DNA from: CAYHGV01 sp964356135
GTDB taxonomy: Bacteria > Hydrothermota > Tepidihabitantia > CAYHGV01
Assembly: GCA_964356135.1 (NCBI GenBank)
Contig: CAYHGV010000119.1
Coordinates: forward strand, 1-7,334
DNA: 7,334 bases
Direction of reading: 5' to 3'
Shown here: positions 1-5,418 of the stretch, piece after piece
Numbering within the stretch: the first letter of the stretch is position 1
Layout of the letters: each line of letters starts with the position of its first letter
Notes under the pieces: model-generated
Database searches by the model: none
What the model was told of the DNA's origin: nothing
What the model saw: only the letters and a program-made list of their open reading frames with translations
Position numbers and translations under genes: made by a program

Positions 1-52
1 AAGGACGCCTTTTATGGAACCCCGAGTAAATTACACAAAAGTCTTGACACTA
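1..52. mobile_element. possible terminus of a mobile element running off the left edge
   Basis: This stretch downstream of the permease holds no gene. Read on the minus strand from position 52 it begins TAGTGTCAAGACTTTTGTGT, which has the look of an insertion-sequence end; I am reminded of IS256-family ends but cannot confirm this. The seven bases GACACTA at 46-52 recur as TAGTGTC at 7309-7315, facing the other way at the right edge. Only one end is visible and no transposase is present, so this is a weak call. Confidence 0.25.
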
Positions 53-127
53 CCATATTACATAACCGACTAAGCTAAACCCAAAACCGAAAACCCCCTG
101 AAAATCAGAGACTTACAGTAAATTCCA

Positions 128-1291
128 TTACCGCAGTAGTGCCGCCTCGCGCTTGAAGATGGTAAACGCAAAGCGGAGGGCGATGAGGGCACAGGCGCCG
201 AGCGAAACCAAGGTCGACATGATATGTCCCGAATTGCTGATTCCCATCAACAGTTCCCGAATCAAAAGCATCGTGTTCAGGATCGGAACATAAAAGAGAA
301 ATCCGGCAGGGTGGGGACCGGCGGTCTGAAGAAAGATGACCGGCAGGACCGCAAGAATCGGCAACGGCGTGAGGTAGCTCTGCGCTTCGCGGTAGCTGCG
401 GGCAAAGATCGCAATCGCCATCTCCAGGGCACAGATGAATGCGGCGGTGAAGAGCATCGCAAGGAGAATCACCGGCAGAACCGACGCGTTGATCGAAAGG
501 CTGATCTCGGCACCGGGCAGGAAACGAAAGCCGATCGCGAACGAAGCGCCGTAACCAGCGGTCATAAGAATGACCGTTACCATTCCCATCAAGAGCACTG
601 CCAGATACTTGCCGATGACGATGTCGGTCCTCGAAGCCGGCGAAGCGAGCAGCACCTCGAGCGTCTTTCGTTCTTTTTCGCCCGCGGTCGAATCGATCGC
701 CATCACCATCGCGCCCGAGATGATGCCGATGACCGCCATCATCGCGATGAGCCCGCCGACGATGAATCCACCCAGCCGCTGTCCGCTCGCAAGGTTCTCG
801 ACTTCCAGATTGACCGGTTGTAAGATAGCCGGATCGACTCCGATTTTTCCCAAACGCTCGGCAACAATACTATCGGTGAAGCTTCGGAGCGCCAACCGAA
901 TCTTATCCACCGCTCCCCGTGAGCTCGCCCGGGTCGCATCGAACGACAAAAGGACGCGCGCGCTGCTGTCGGGCGTGAGACCATTAAAGATTTTCACGAC
1001 ACAGTCCAGGTTGCCCGTTTGTAACGCCTGAGTAGGATTAGTTTCGCTCACAAACACAAACCGACCGGTCGACTGCAGAAAATCGGTCAGCTCGGGAAAG
1101 TCAGCACCGACGACGGCAATCTTTGATTGCTGCTCCTGAACCTTCCGTTCCTGACGTCCGATCAGCGCCATCGGCAGCGTGCCGAGTATCGGAAAAACAA
1201 CCAGGGGTATAATTACGACCGAGATAAGCGTTCTACGGTCGCGCAGGGCATTCTTGAGCTCTTTTTTGAAGATTAAGCTGATGGTTCGCAT
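128..1291 (-). CDS. NatB-like ABC-2 family export permease
   Basis: Membrane subunit of an ABC exporter, 387 aa, expected to act with the ATPase encoded just upstream. Residues 22-44 form one hydrophobic segment. About 120 mostly polar residues follow, probably extracytoplasmic, and then a C-terminal block of about five further membrane segments from residue 173 on. This is the layout of NatB/YhaP-type permeases. Between the second and third segments lies DSTAGEKERKTLEVLLASP, a conserved cytoplasmic sequence typical of this family and thought to contact the ATPase. The ATG at 1291 is preceded by GAGGAG at good spacing. Length is normal and nothing looks broken. The substrate cannot be read from sequence; the namesake NatAB exports sodium, but many homologues move peptides or drugs. 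It is the last gene of the lipoprotein-ATPase-permease group. Confidence 0.9.
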   Translation of the reverse strand: MRTISLIFKKELKNALRDRRTLISVVIIPLVVFPILGTLPMALIGRQERKVQEQQSKIAVVGADFPELTDFLQSTGRFVFVSETNPTQALQTGNLDCVVKIFNGLTPDSSARVLLSFDATRASSRGAVDKIRLALRSFTDSIVAERLGKIGVDPAILQPVNLEVENLASGQRLGGFIVGGLIAMMAVIGIISGAMVMAIDSTAGEKERKTLEVLLASPASRTDIVIGKYLAVLLMGMVTVILMTAGYGASFAIGFRFLPGAEISLSINASVLPVILLAMLFTAAFICALEMAIAIFARSYREAQSYLTPLPILAVLPVIFLQTAGPHPAGFLFYVPILNTMLLIRELLMGISNSGHIMSTLVSLGACALIALRFAFTIFKREAALLR

Positions 1292-1316
1292 CTCACTCCT
1301 CTAAAAAATCATTTTA

Positions 1317-1353
1317 CCACGAAAGCCACGAAATTTCAAAATCACGAAATTCG
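1317..1353. repeat. CACGAAA-type degenerate intergenic repeat
   Basis: Three spaced copies of CACGAAA (CCACGAAAGCCACGAAA, then CACGAAA again after nine bases) lie in the 174-nt gap between the NatA-like ATPase and the NatB-like permease. The rest of the gap (1354-1465) shows no gene and no clear terminator. The same repeat type, on the opposite strand, occupies the ATPase-permease gap at 6192-6260. Confidence 0.6.
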
Positions 1354-1465
1354 GAGAATCGGCGGGAAACAGCGACAGGCAATAGTGCACCGAACACGAT
1401 GTGCATCAGGGAGTCTCGAGCATTTTCATTTCGAGGGCAAAATCTAAGTTTATCCATCTTCTTCG

Positions 1466-2182
1466 TCACTCCTGGACCAGGGTCATGAAGACGTCTTCCA
1501 ATTTGTCTCGGTGGACTTTCGATTTCAAGGTCGGAATGGTGCCAACCGCGCGCAGCTGGCCATGGTGGATGATTGCCACCCGATCGCAGATCTCCTCCGC
1601 TTCGCTCATGATATGGGTCGAATAGAGGATGCACTTACCGCGGGCTTTCTCCTGTTTTACAAAATCGAGAATCGACCGTTTGGTTATCACATCCAGACCG
1701 GCGGTCGGCTCGTCCAGCAGAAGAATCGGCGGGTCGGCGACCAAAGCCCGGGCAACCGCCACCTTCTGCTTCATCCCTTTCGAAAAATTGCCGGCACGGC
1801 GATGAGCGAACTCGCCCATCTCCAGCAGCTTGAACAATTCTTCTATCCGTGGTTTCAGCCGGTCGGGAGTCATGCCGTTCAATTCACCGAACAGCGCCAC
1901 ATTCTCCCAGGCGCTGAGCCGGTCATAGACACCGTTGTCTTCCAGCACCGCACCGATCTTTGCGCGTGCCGCTTCGGAATTTTTCGACGCATCGACACCG
2001 TCAATCTCGATCGAACCATAGGTCGGCTTGATAATCGAGAGAATAAGCCGGATGGTCGTCGTCTTGCCGGCACCGTTCGGGCCCAACAACCCAAAGACCT
2101 CGCCGTTCTTAGCCTCAAAGCTGATATGATCGACCGCTAACACCTTGGGAAATTGTTTGGTTAAATCGGTTACCTTAATCAC
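1466..2182 (-). CDS. NatA-like ABC transporter ATP-binding protein
   Basis: Cytoplasmic ATPase subunit, 238 aa, powering the permease encoded downstream. All nucleotide-binding motifs are visible: Walker A GPNGAGKTT at residues 34-42, the signature FSKGMKQ at 133-139 (the SKGMKQ variant usual in this subfamily), Walker B ILLLDEPTAGLD at 153-164 with E158 as presumed catalytic base, and the switch histidine H190 in STHIMSEAEE. At the Q-loop position there is E81 instead of glutamine, as is common in ABC-2 drug/sodium-type ATPases. The start is GTG at 2182, with GGGAG seven bases upstream. The protein ends soon after a C-terminal KLEDVFMTL segment typical of the family. It follows the lipoprotein gene by 39 nt and precedes the permease by 174 nt, so one transcript is likely. 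Confidence 0.92.
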   Translation of the reverse strand: MIKVTDLTKQFPKVLAVDHISFEAKNGEVFGLLGPNGAGKTTTIRLILSIIKPTYGSIEIDGVDASKNSEAARAKIGAVLEDNGVYDRLSAWENVALFGELNGMTPDRLKPRIEELFKLLEMGEFAHRRAGNFSKGMKQKVAVARALVADPPILLLDEPTAGLDVITKRSILDFVKQEKARGKCILYSTHIMSEAEEICDRVAIIHHGQLRAVGTIPTLKSKVHRDKLEDVFMTLVQE

Positions 2183-2221
2183 CGGTTGACTCCCGGTTCG
2201 GTCGTCAATTCATTAATGATT

Positions 2222-2635
2222 TTACCGGGTTGCCGGGGTGTAGGTAGCCTCGATGTACTCGGCGCCCCTGGTAATTGTTGCCTCGAAGTTATTGGCAGTG
2301 GGTTCTCGCAGTGTCACGATGGCGGCGGTTTTTAGACCGCTGGCGACCTCGTGGGCGTATTTTACTTTAAGCGTCCCGATCGTACCTGCCGCTTCTCGCC
2401 AGATTTGAAAATCTTCGGTGAGACCAACCTCGCCCGGTTCGAAAATGCACATCGATACACTATCGCCAACGACCAGGAAGTAATCTTCGATGTTCAGTGT
2501 ATCCAACCCCTTGTTCGATACATACACCGTCAATTCACTTTTTTCTTGAGATGGACACCCGACCGATACGAACATAGTTATGGGCAGAACTAACCAGATA
2601 ATAACTTTTACGACTCGCGCGCCAACAGTCTTCAT
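2222..2635 (-). CDS. small predicted lipoprotein of unknown function
   Basis: A 137-aa protein I do not recognise. Residues 1-27 resemble a lipoprotein signal: basic MKTVGARVVK, a hydrophobic stretch VIIWLVLPITMFV, then SVGC, whose cysteine would be lipidated after cleavage. The remainder is polar, looks beta-rich (for example LTVYVSNKGLDTL and EATITRGAEYIEATY), and has no motif I can name. The reading frame is open back to 2701, but the start at 2635 is preferred: it has AAGGAGG six bases upstream, it puts the signal peptide at the N-terminus, and a good promoter lies inside the longer frame. It is the first gene before the NatAB-like ATPase and permease, so it may be an envelope partner of that exporter. 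That link is inferred from position only. Confidence 0.75.
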   Translation of the reverse strand: MKTVGARVVKVIIWLVLPITMFVSVGCPSQEKSELTVYVSNKGLDTLNIEDYFLVVGDSVSMCIFEPGEVGLTEDFQIWREAAGTIGTLKVKYAHEVASGLKTAAIVTLREPTANNFEATITRGAEYIEATYTPATR

Positions 2636-2657
2636 TTCCGCCTCCTTTTTTGCCCAC

Positions 2658-2685
2658 ATTGTATTCCGAAACTTAGCTCCGTCAA
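2658..2685 (-). promoter_or_regulatory. sigma-70-type promoter of the lipoprotein-natAB-like operon
   Basis: On the minus strand the -35 box TTGACG (2685-2680) and -10 box TACAAT (2663-2658) are separated by 16 bp; each matches the consensus at five of six bases. Transcription would begin near 2651, leaving a short leader that holds the AAGGAGG ribosome site before the ATG at 2635. The 16-bp spacing matches that of the promoter at 7243-7270. Confidence 0.6.
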
Positions 2686-2820
2686 CAGGAATATTTTTCA
2701 ACCCCGATTGACTTTCCGATTAAACTGGAGATAATAATCAATGACTTTTAAATCGAGCAGAATAAACTATAACCACCGGATGAAACCGGCAATGGTAATG
2801 GGTAAATATTTTTAAAAATC

Positions 2821-2960
2821 AACCACAGATGAACAGGGATATAAAAAAGGATTAACACTGATAAATTCTAATAAACCACGGAAGGCACGGATCACACCGA
2901 AAAACGGCGAGATAGAAAAAACTATAAAATATCTGTGTTTATCTCCGATTCATCGGTGGT
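2821..2960. repeat. inverted CACAGATGAACA-type repeats in a divergent intergenic region
   Basis: The region 2702-2968 between the divergent lipoprotein and ydeI genes holds no gene. It begins ACCACAGATGAACAGGGATA (2822-2841) and ends with a diverged inverted copy (2930-2960) that reads ACCACCGATGAATCGG on the other strand, giving a roughly 140-bp segment bracketed by related repeats. A further AACCACGGAAGGCACGG unit lies at 2875-2890. A similar start, ACCACCGGATGAAACCGG, occurs at 2772-2789 and can fold on its CCGG ends. Function unknown. Confidence 0.6.
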
Positions 2961-2968
2961 AAAATTTC

Positions 2969-3721
2969 ATGAAAACTAATCGCTTGCCGGCACTACTCGC
3001 TTTCGCCGACCGTCAAGCGTGGCGGCAGTGGTTAGAAAAAAATCACGACAAAAAGAAAGAAATCTGGCTCGTCTATTATAAAAAACACACCGGCAAGCCG
3101 AGCATCCACTATAATAATGCCGTCGAAGAAGCGCTCTGTTTTGGCTGGATCGACACGACCGTCCGCCGGCTCGATATAGGAGTGTGTCGGAATACTGGAT
3201 GAAGAAAATTCAAATTTGAATTTTCTTCCATCTTGTTCTTCAAAAGAGGCACAGTAACACCTATCTTCTCCACTGAATATCTCAAAAAGGTATTATGTCG
3301 GCTCTTATCTCCCACCGTTCATTCTCCAGTGGGGTCCTCCGACACACTCCTCGAGCGCTATATCCAGAAATTCACCCCGCGGCAATCGGGCAGCCACTGG
3401 GCGGCATCGAACGTACGGCGGGTAAAGAAGATGATTGCTCACGGCTCGATGACCGAAGCGGGCTTGAAACTCTTCAACGAAATCAAAACCGGGAAAGCGA
3501 AGCGGGTACCGGTGCGAACGGAAATTCCTTCCCCGCCCGATTTACGGACGGCACTCGCCCTAAACAAAAAGGCATCAGAAAACTTCAACCGGTTTGCGCC
3601 GAGCCATCGCAAGATGTACATCTGGTGGATTACCGACGCCAAAAAACCCGATACCCGACAACGGCGCATTGCCCGGGTTGTCGAATTTGCCGCCCAAAAT
3701 AAAAAACCGGGAATGATGTAA
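2969..3721 (+). pseudogene. ydeI: ydeI/omdA-family gene split by a 174-bp insertion
   Basis: Two collinear pieces belong to one YdeI/OmpD-associated family protein. The first (2969-3177) gives the N-terminal part with LLAFADRQAWRQWLEKNH and ALCFGWIDTTVRRLD. The second (3352-3721) resumes with ERYIQKFTPRQSGSHWAASN and carries the C-terminal OmdA-type region ASENFNRFAPSHRKMYIWWI and AKKPDTRQRRI. The 174 bp between them form an inverted-repeat element that brings a TGA stop at 3200-3202. Removing the element joins the pieces in frame (GAT ATC GAG) to a 192-residue product, a normal length for the family. Members have been linked to bacteriocin resistance and stress, but the biochemical role is poorly known. 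No other lesion is visible, so the interruption appears recent. Only a weak GGTGG lies upstream of the ATG. Confidence 0.88.
3178..3351 (+). mobile_element. 174-bp MITE-like element, copy A (in ydeI)
   Basis: The element is bounded by AGGAGTGTGTCGGA (3178-3191) and its exact reverse complement (3338-3351). Inside are a perfect 28-nt palindrome at 3201-3228, an ACCT/AGGT pair (3259-3262 and 3288-3291), and the left-end-specific ATACTG after the inverted repeat. No credible protein is encoded. It equals copy B at 4843-5016 in length and shares 18 of the first 20 bases. No target duplication is seen: the flanks are GATAT on the left and CGAGC on the right. Presumably a transposase elsewhere in the genome moves it. 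The family is not assigned. Confidence 0.85.
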
Positions 3722-3801
3722 AACCTGAAAAATCCTGTTTTGCAACTAAAAAATAGGTGATTTTCGCGACTGGAAGTCACTCCCACAATGTATCGCTGTC
3801 T

Positions 3802-4287
3802 TTACCGTCCTTCGTTTTCGAACAAAGACAGATAGTCTTCGTAGCCCTCTTTTTTCAAATCTTCTTTGGGAATGAAACGGAGAGCGGCAGAATTGATGCA
3901 GTAACGCAAACCGGATGGATGTGGTCCGTCCGGAAAAACATGCCCGAGGTGGGAATCCCCGTTTTTACTCCGCACTTCAGTGCGAACCATACCGTAGCTC
4001 GGGTCGGGTTTGGTTTCGATTTTTTTCGGTGCGATCGGTTTGGTAAAACTCGGCCAGCCGCAGCCCGAATCGAACTTGTCCAGCGAGCTGAAGAGCGGTT
4101 CGCCGGTAACGATGTCGACATAGATCCCCGGACGGTGATTATCCCAGTATTCGTTGTCAAACGGCGGTTTGGTTCCGTTCTTCCGGGTGACATTAAACTG
4201 GAGAGGGGTTAAACGTTCGAACGCCCGACGAATTTCCCGGTATTGCTTCGCACTCGGCTGGGAGTATTCCTTCTTCTTACGCTTCAT
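3802..4287 (-). CDS. msrB: methionine-R-sulfoxide reductase MsrB
   Basis: Reduces the R form of methionine sulfoxide in proteins, normally recycled by thioredoxin. The 161-aa product carries the family core: YVDIVTGEPLF, FDSGCGWPSF (C76, presumed resolving cysteine), SHLGHVFPDGP with H113 and H116, and RYCINSAALRF (C130, presumed catalytic cysteine). The two CxxC pairs that bind zinc in E. coli MsrB are absent; GIYVDIVTG and RSKNGDSH stand in their places, so this is the non-zinc form. The ATG at 4287 is chosen because GAGGGAAG precedes it, overlapping the msrA stop; the frame runs open to 4320 but that part lies in msrA. No signal peptide, so cytoplasmic. It is intact although its operon partner msrA is broken, so its transcription past the msrA insertions is an open question. 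Confidence 0.95.
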   Translation of the reverse strand: MKRKKKEYSQPSAKQYREIRRAFERLTPLQFNVTRKNGTKPPFDNEYWDNHRPGIYVDIVTGEPLFSSLDKFDSGCGWPSFTKPIAPKKIETKPDPSYGMVRTEVRSKNGDSHLGHVFPDGPHPSGLRYCINSAALRFIPKEDLKKEGYEDYLSLFENEGR

Positions 4288-4530
4288 TCTTCCCTCAGGT
4301 TTTTTCGATAAACCGGTCACGGCCTGAACCGGAACGGTAGCTCTGGTAGTGGAGTGAACATTTTTTATGGTAATCCTGGTGATACTCCTCGGCTTTATAG
4401 AATTCGGTCAGCGGTCGAATCTGGGTGGCAACCGGTTTCGAGAATCGGCCTGACTGTTCGAGTTCCTGCTTCGATTGCTCGGCGATTGTTTTTTCTTTTT
4501 CGTCGCCGTAGAAAATCGCAGTCCGGTAGT

Positions 4531-4603
4531 AGTGTAGTGTTTTCTATATACCTTAACAAATACTCTCGATGTTTATTGTAAAAAATGCTGGTAACACTAC
4601 ACT
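4531..4603. mobile_element. 73-bp inverted-repeat mini-element (in msrA)
   Basis: AGTGTAGTGTT (4531-4541) and its exact reverse complement (4593-4603) bound a 51-bp AT-rich interior with no coding potential. It separates codons for DRGS and YRTAIFY of msrA; removal gives GGC AGC GAC TAC CGG, in frame locally. There is no evident target duplication (AGT to the left, CGC to the right on the plus strand). It is unrelated to the 174-bp pair. Its left end shares TAGTGT and a CCTTAA(C/T)AAA(T/C)A block with the right edge of the window (7309-7334). Confidence 0.75.
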
Positions 4604-4842
4604 CGCTGCCCCGATCGCAGAACTGGCCGCCTCATCGGTCGGGTCGATCTGCTGCCAGAAAACCGCAAGCACTTCCTTAAAGCTTACCTCGTGGGGGTCG
4701 TAGACAACCTCGACCGCCTCAAAATGGCCGGTCCTGCCGCTCGACACTTCTTCATAGCTCGGGTTTTTGGTCTCTCCGCCCGTATACCCGGCATTCACTT
4801 CAATTACACCCGGGATCTTCTCGAACGGCGATTCCATGCACG

Positions 4843-5016
4843 AGGAGTCGGTCGGAATACTGAACGAGGAAAATTCCAGAATTGAATTTTCTCCAATAAT
4901 ATCCTTCAAACGATGCGCAGTTGCCACCTTTCTTTAGCACTTAATGCATATAGAGGAAAGGTCCCAATTATTGATCACCACCACCCTTCCCGGAGGATGT
5001 TCTCCGACCGACTCCT
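4843..5016 (+). mobile_element. 174-bp MITE-like element, copy B (in msrA)
   Basis: Ends AGGAGTCGGTCGGA (4843-4856) and its exact reverse complement (5003-5016). Inside are the hairpin arms GAAAATTC (4869-4876) and GAATTTTC (4884-4891), at the place of the copy A palindrome, and ACCTTTC (4926-4932) pairing with GAAAGGT (4956-4962). Length and plus-strand orientation equal copy A, yet msrA runs on the minus strand, so the element sits antisense here and sense in ydeI. Flanks are CACG on the left and AAAA on the right, with no duplication. It cuts the active-site motif of msrA. Confidence 0.85.
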
Positions 5017-5120
5017 AAAAACAACCACCGGCAAAAACCGCTTTTTTTAACTTCTGCCCGGCTTCTCCGGCATCGATTTTGTTATCGCTTAGAGCGGTGA
5101 CCATAGTGACTTCCCCTAAC

Positions 5121-5139
5121 AAATCAAAAAATTTGATTT
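5121..5139. promoter_or_regulatory. AT-rich inverted repeat just upstream of msrA
   Basis: AAATCAAA (5121-5128) and TTTGATTT (5132-5139) form an 8-bp inverted repeat with a three-base centre, ending about 17 bases upstream of the msrA ATG and next to its ribosome site. It could be an operator or an mRNA hairpin that affects initiation. No clear -35/-10 pair could be placed here, so the role is a guess. Confidence 0.35.
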
Positions 5140-5176
5140 CTTCTCAGTGTTTTCTGTGTCTTCGGTGGTTGATTTC

Positions 5177-5199
5177 GTCCGCCAAGGTGCATGGCGGAC
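5177..5199. repeat. hairpin 1 in the spacer
   Basis: GTCCGCCA (5177-5184) and TGGCGGAC (5192-5199) are perfect 8-bp complements around a 7-base loop. The GC-rich stem stands out from the AT-rich surroundings. There is no T-run after it on either strand, so a simple terminator is unlikely. Confidence 0.6.
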
Positions 5200-5243
5200 T
5201 CAATCTATGCTTCGCATTTGATTTCCCATTGGTCAATCTATGT

Positions 5244-5269
5244 CGCGTCCATTCTCTGTTTTGGACGCG
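5244..5269. repeat. hairpin 2 in the spacer
   Basis: CGCGTCCA (5244-5251) and TGGACGCG (5262-5269) form a perfect 8-bp stem with a 10-base loop. The stem contains GTCC/GGAC as in hairpin 1. Each hairpin lies next to a TCAATCTATG copy, suggesting a duplicated unit. Confidence 0.55.
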
Positions 5270-5418
5270 CCGCATCAAATTATGTTTCACCTGTGTTCAT
5301 CTGTATCTATCCGTGTTCATCTGTGGTTAATCTTTTTTCTGTGTCTTCAGTGGTTGCAATTATTCCCTCGTCTCTTTATTTTGCATTTTTCATTTTGCAC
5401 TTTGCAGTTAAGCGCAGT

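Larger units (their letters stand above)
4295..5104 (-). pseudogene. msrA: methionine-S-sulfoxide reductase msrA, broken by two insertions and a frameshift
   Basis: MsrA reduces the S form of methionine sulfoxide. The gene starts at the ATG at 5104 with AGGGGAAG upstream and reads to AVFAGGCF with catalytic C28. A 174-bp element (4843-5016) then interrupts the GCFWC motif, bringing an immediate TAG. The gene resumes at CMESPFEKIPGVIEVNAGYTGG and continues through GHFEAVEVVYDP and WQQIDPTDE. One base appears missing near 4628-4633, where GGQFCDRGS is expected. A 73-bp element (4531-4603) follows, and then YRTAIFY to EYHQDYHKKCSLHYQSY and the TGA at 4295. Taking out both elements and restoring the base gives 187 residues, normal for MsrA. 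The tryptophan after GCF would read as serine at the repaired junction. The stop lies seven bases before msrB. Confidence 0.92.
5150..5411. repeat. repeat-rich spacer between the permease gene and msrA
   Basis: The 314-nt gap 5105-5418 has no credible gene. A 22-nt sequence at 5150-5171 recurs at 5335-5356 with one mismatch. Four units of about ten bases (TGTGTTCATC, TGTATCTATC, CGTGTTCATC, TGTGGTTAATC) lie at 5291-5332. TCAATCTATG occurs twice (5199-5208 and 5233-5242). The right end (5375-5411) is a run of TTTTGCA/TTTTCAT-like units. It belongs to the same intergenic repeat class as 2821-2960. The small open frames here are repeat sequence. Confidence 0.65.

Noticed and set aside
43..66. 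TTGACA near the left edge as a plus-strand promoter
   Set aside because: No good -10 box follows at 16-18 bp and the next gene runs on the opposite strand.
224..823. 199-codon plus-strand open frame
   Set aside because: Highly charged, low-complexity translation opposite the well-supported permease; a shadow frame.
2636..2701. Upstream start for the lipoprotein at 2701
   Set aside because: It would place the promoter boxes and the ribosome site inside the gene and push the signal peptide away from the N-terminus.
3722..3801. Bidirectional terminator between ydeI and msrB
   Set aside because: Only weak stems with long loops (for example GATTTT with AAAATC); not enough to call.
4625..4640. 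Programmed frameshift in msrA
   Set aside because: No slippery heptamer or downstream structure, and msrA is never known to use one; decay or an error is simpler.
4553..4927. Chimeric frame starting in the 174-bp element and running into msrA
   Set aside because: It is open by chance, lacks the catalytic cysteine segment and has no properly spaced ribosome site; treated as part of the pseudogene.
3178..5016. The 174-bp elements as group I/II introns or inteins
   Set aside because: No intron core or splice motifs, stops in frame, opposite orientation relative to the two host genes, and long perfect inverted ends; a MITE-like element fits better.
5291..5332. CRISPR array
   Set aside because: Units are about ten bases, degenerate and contiguous, without spacers or cas genes.
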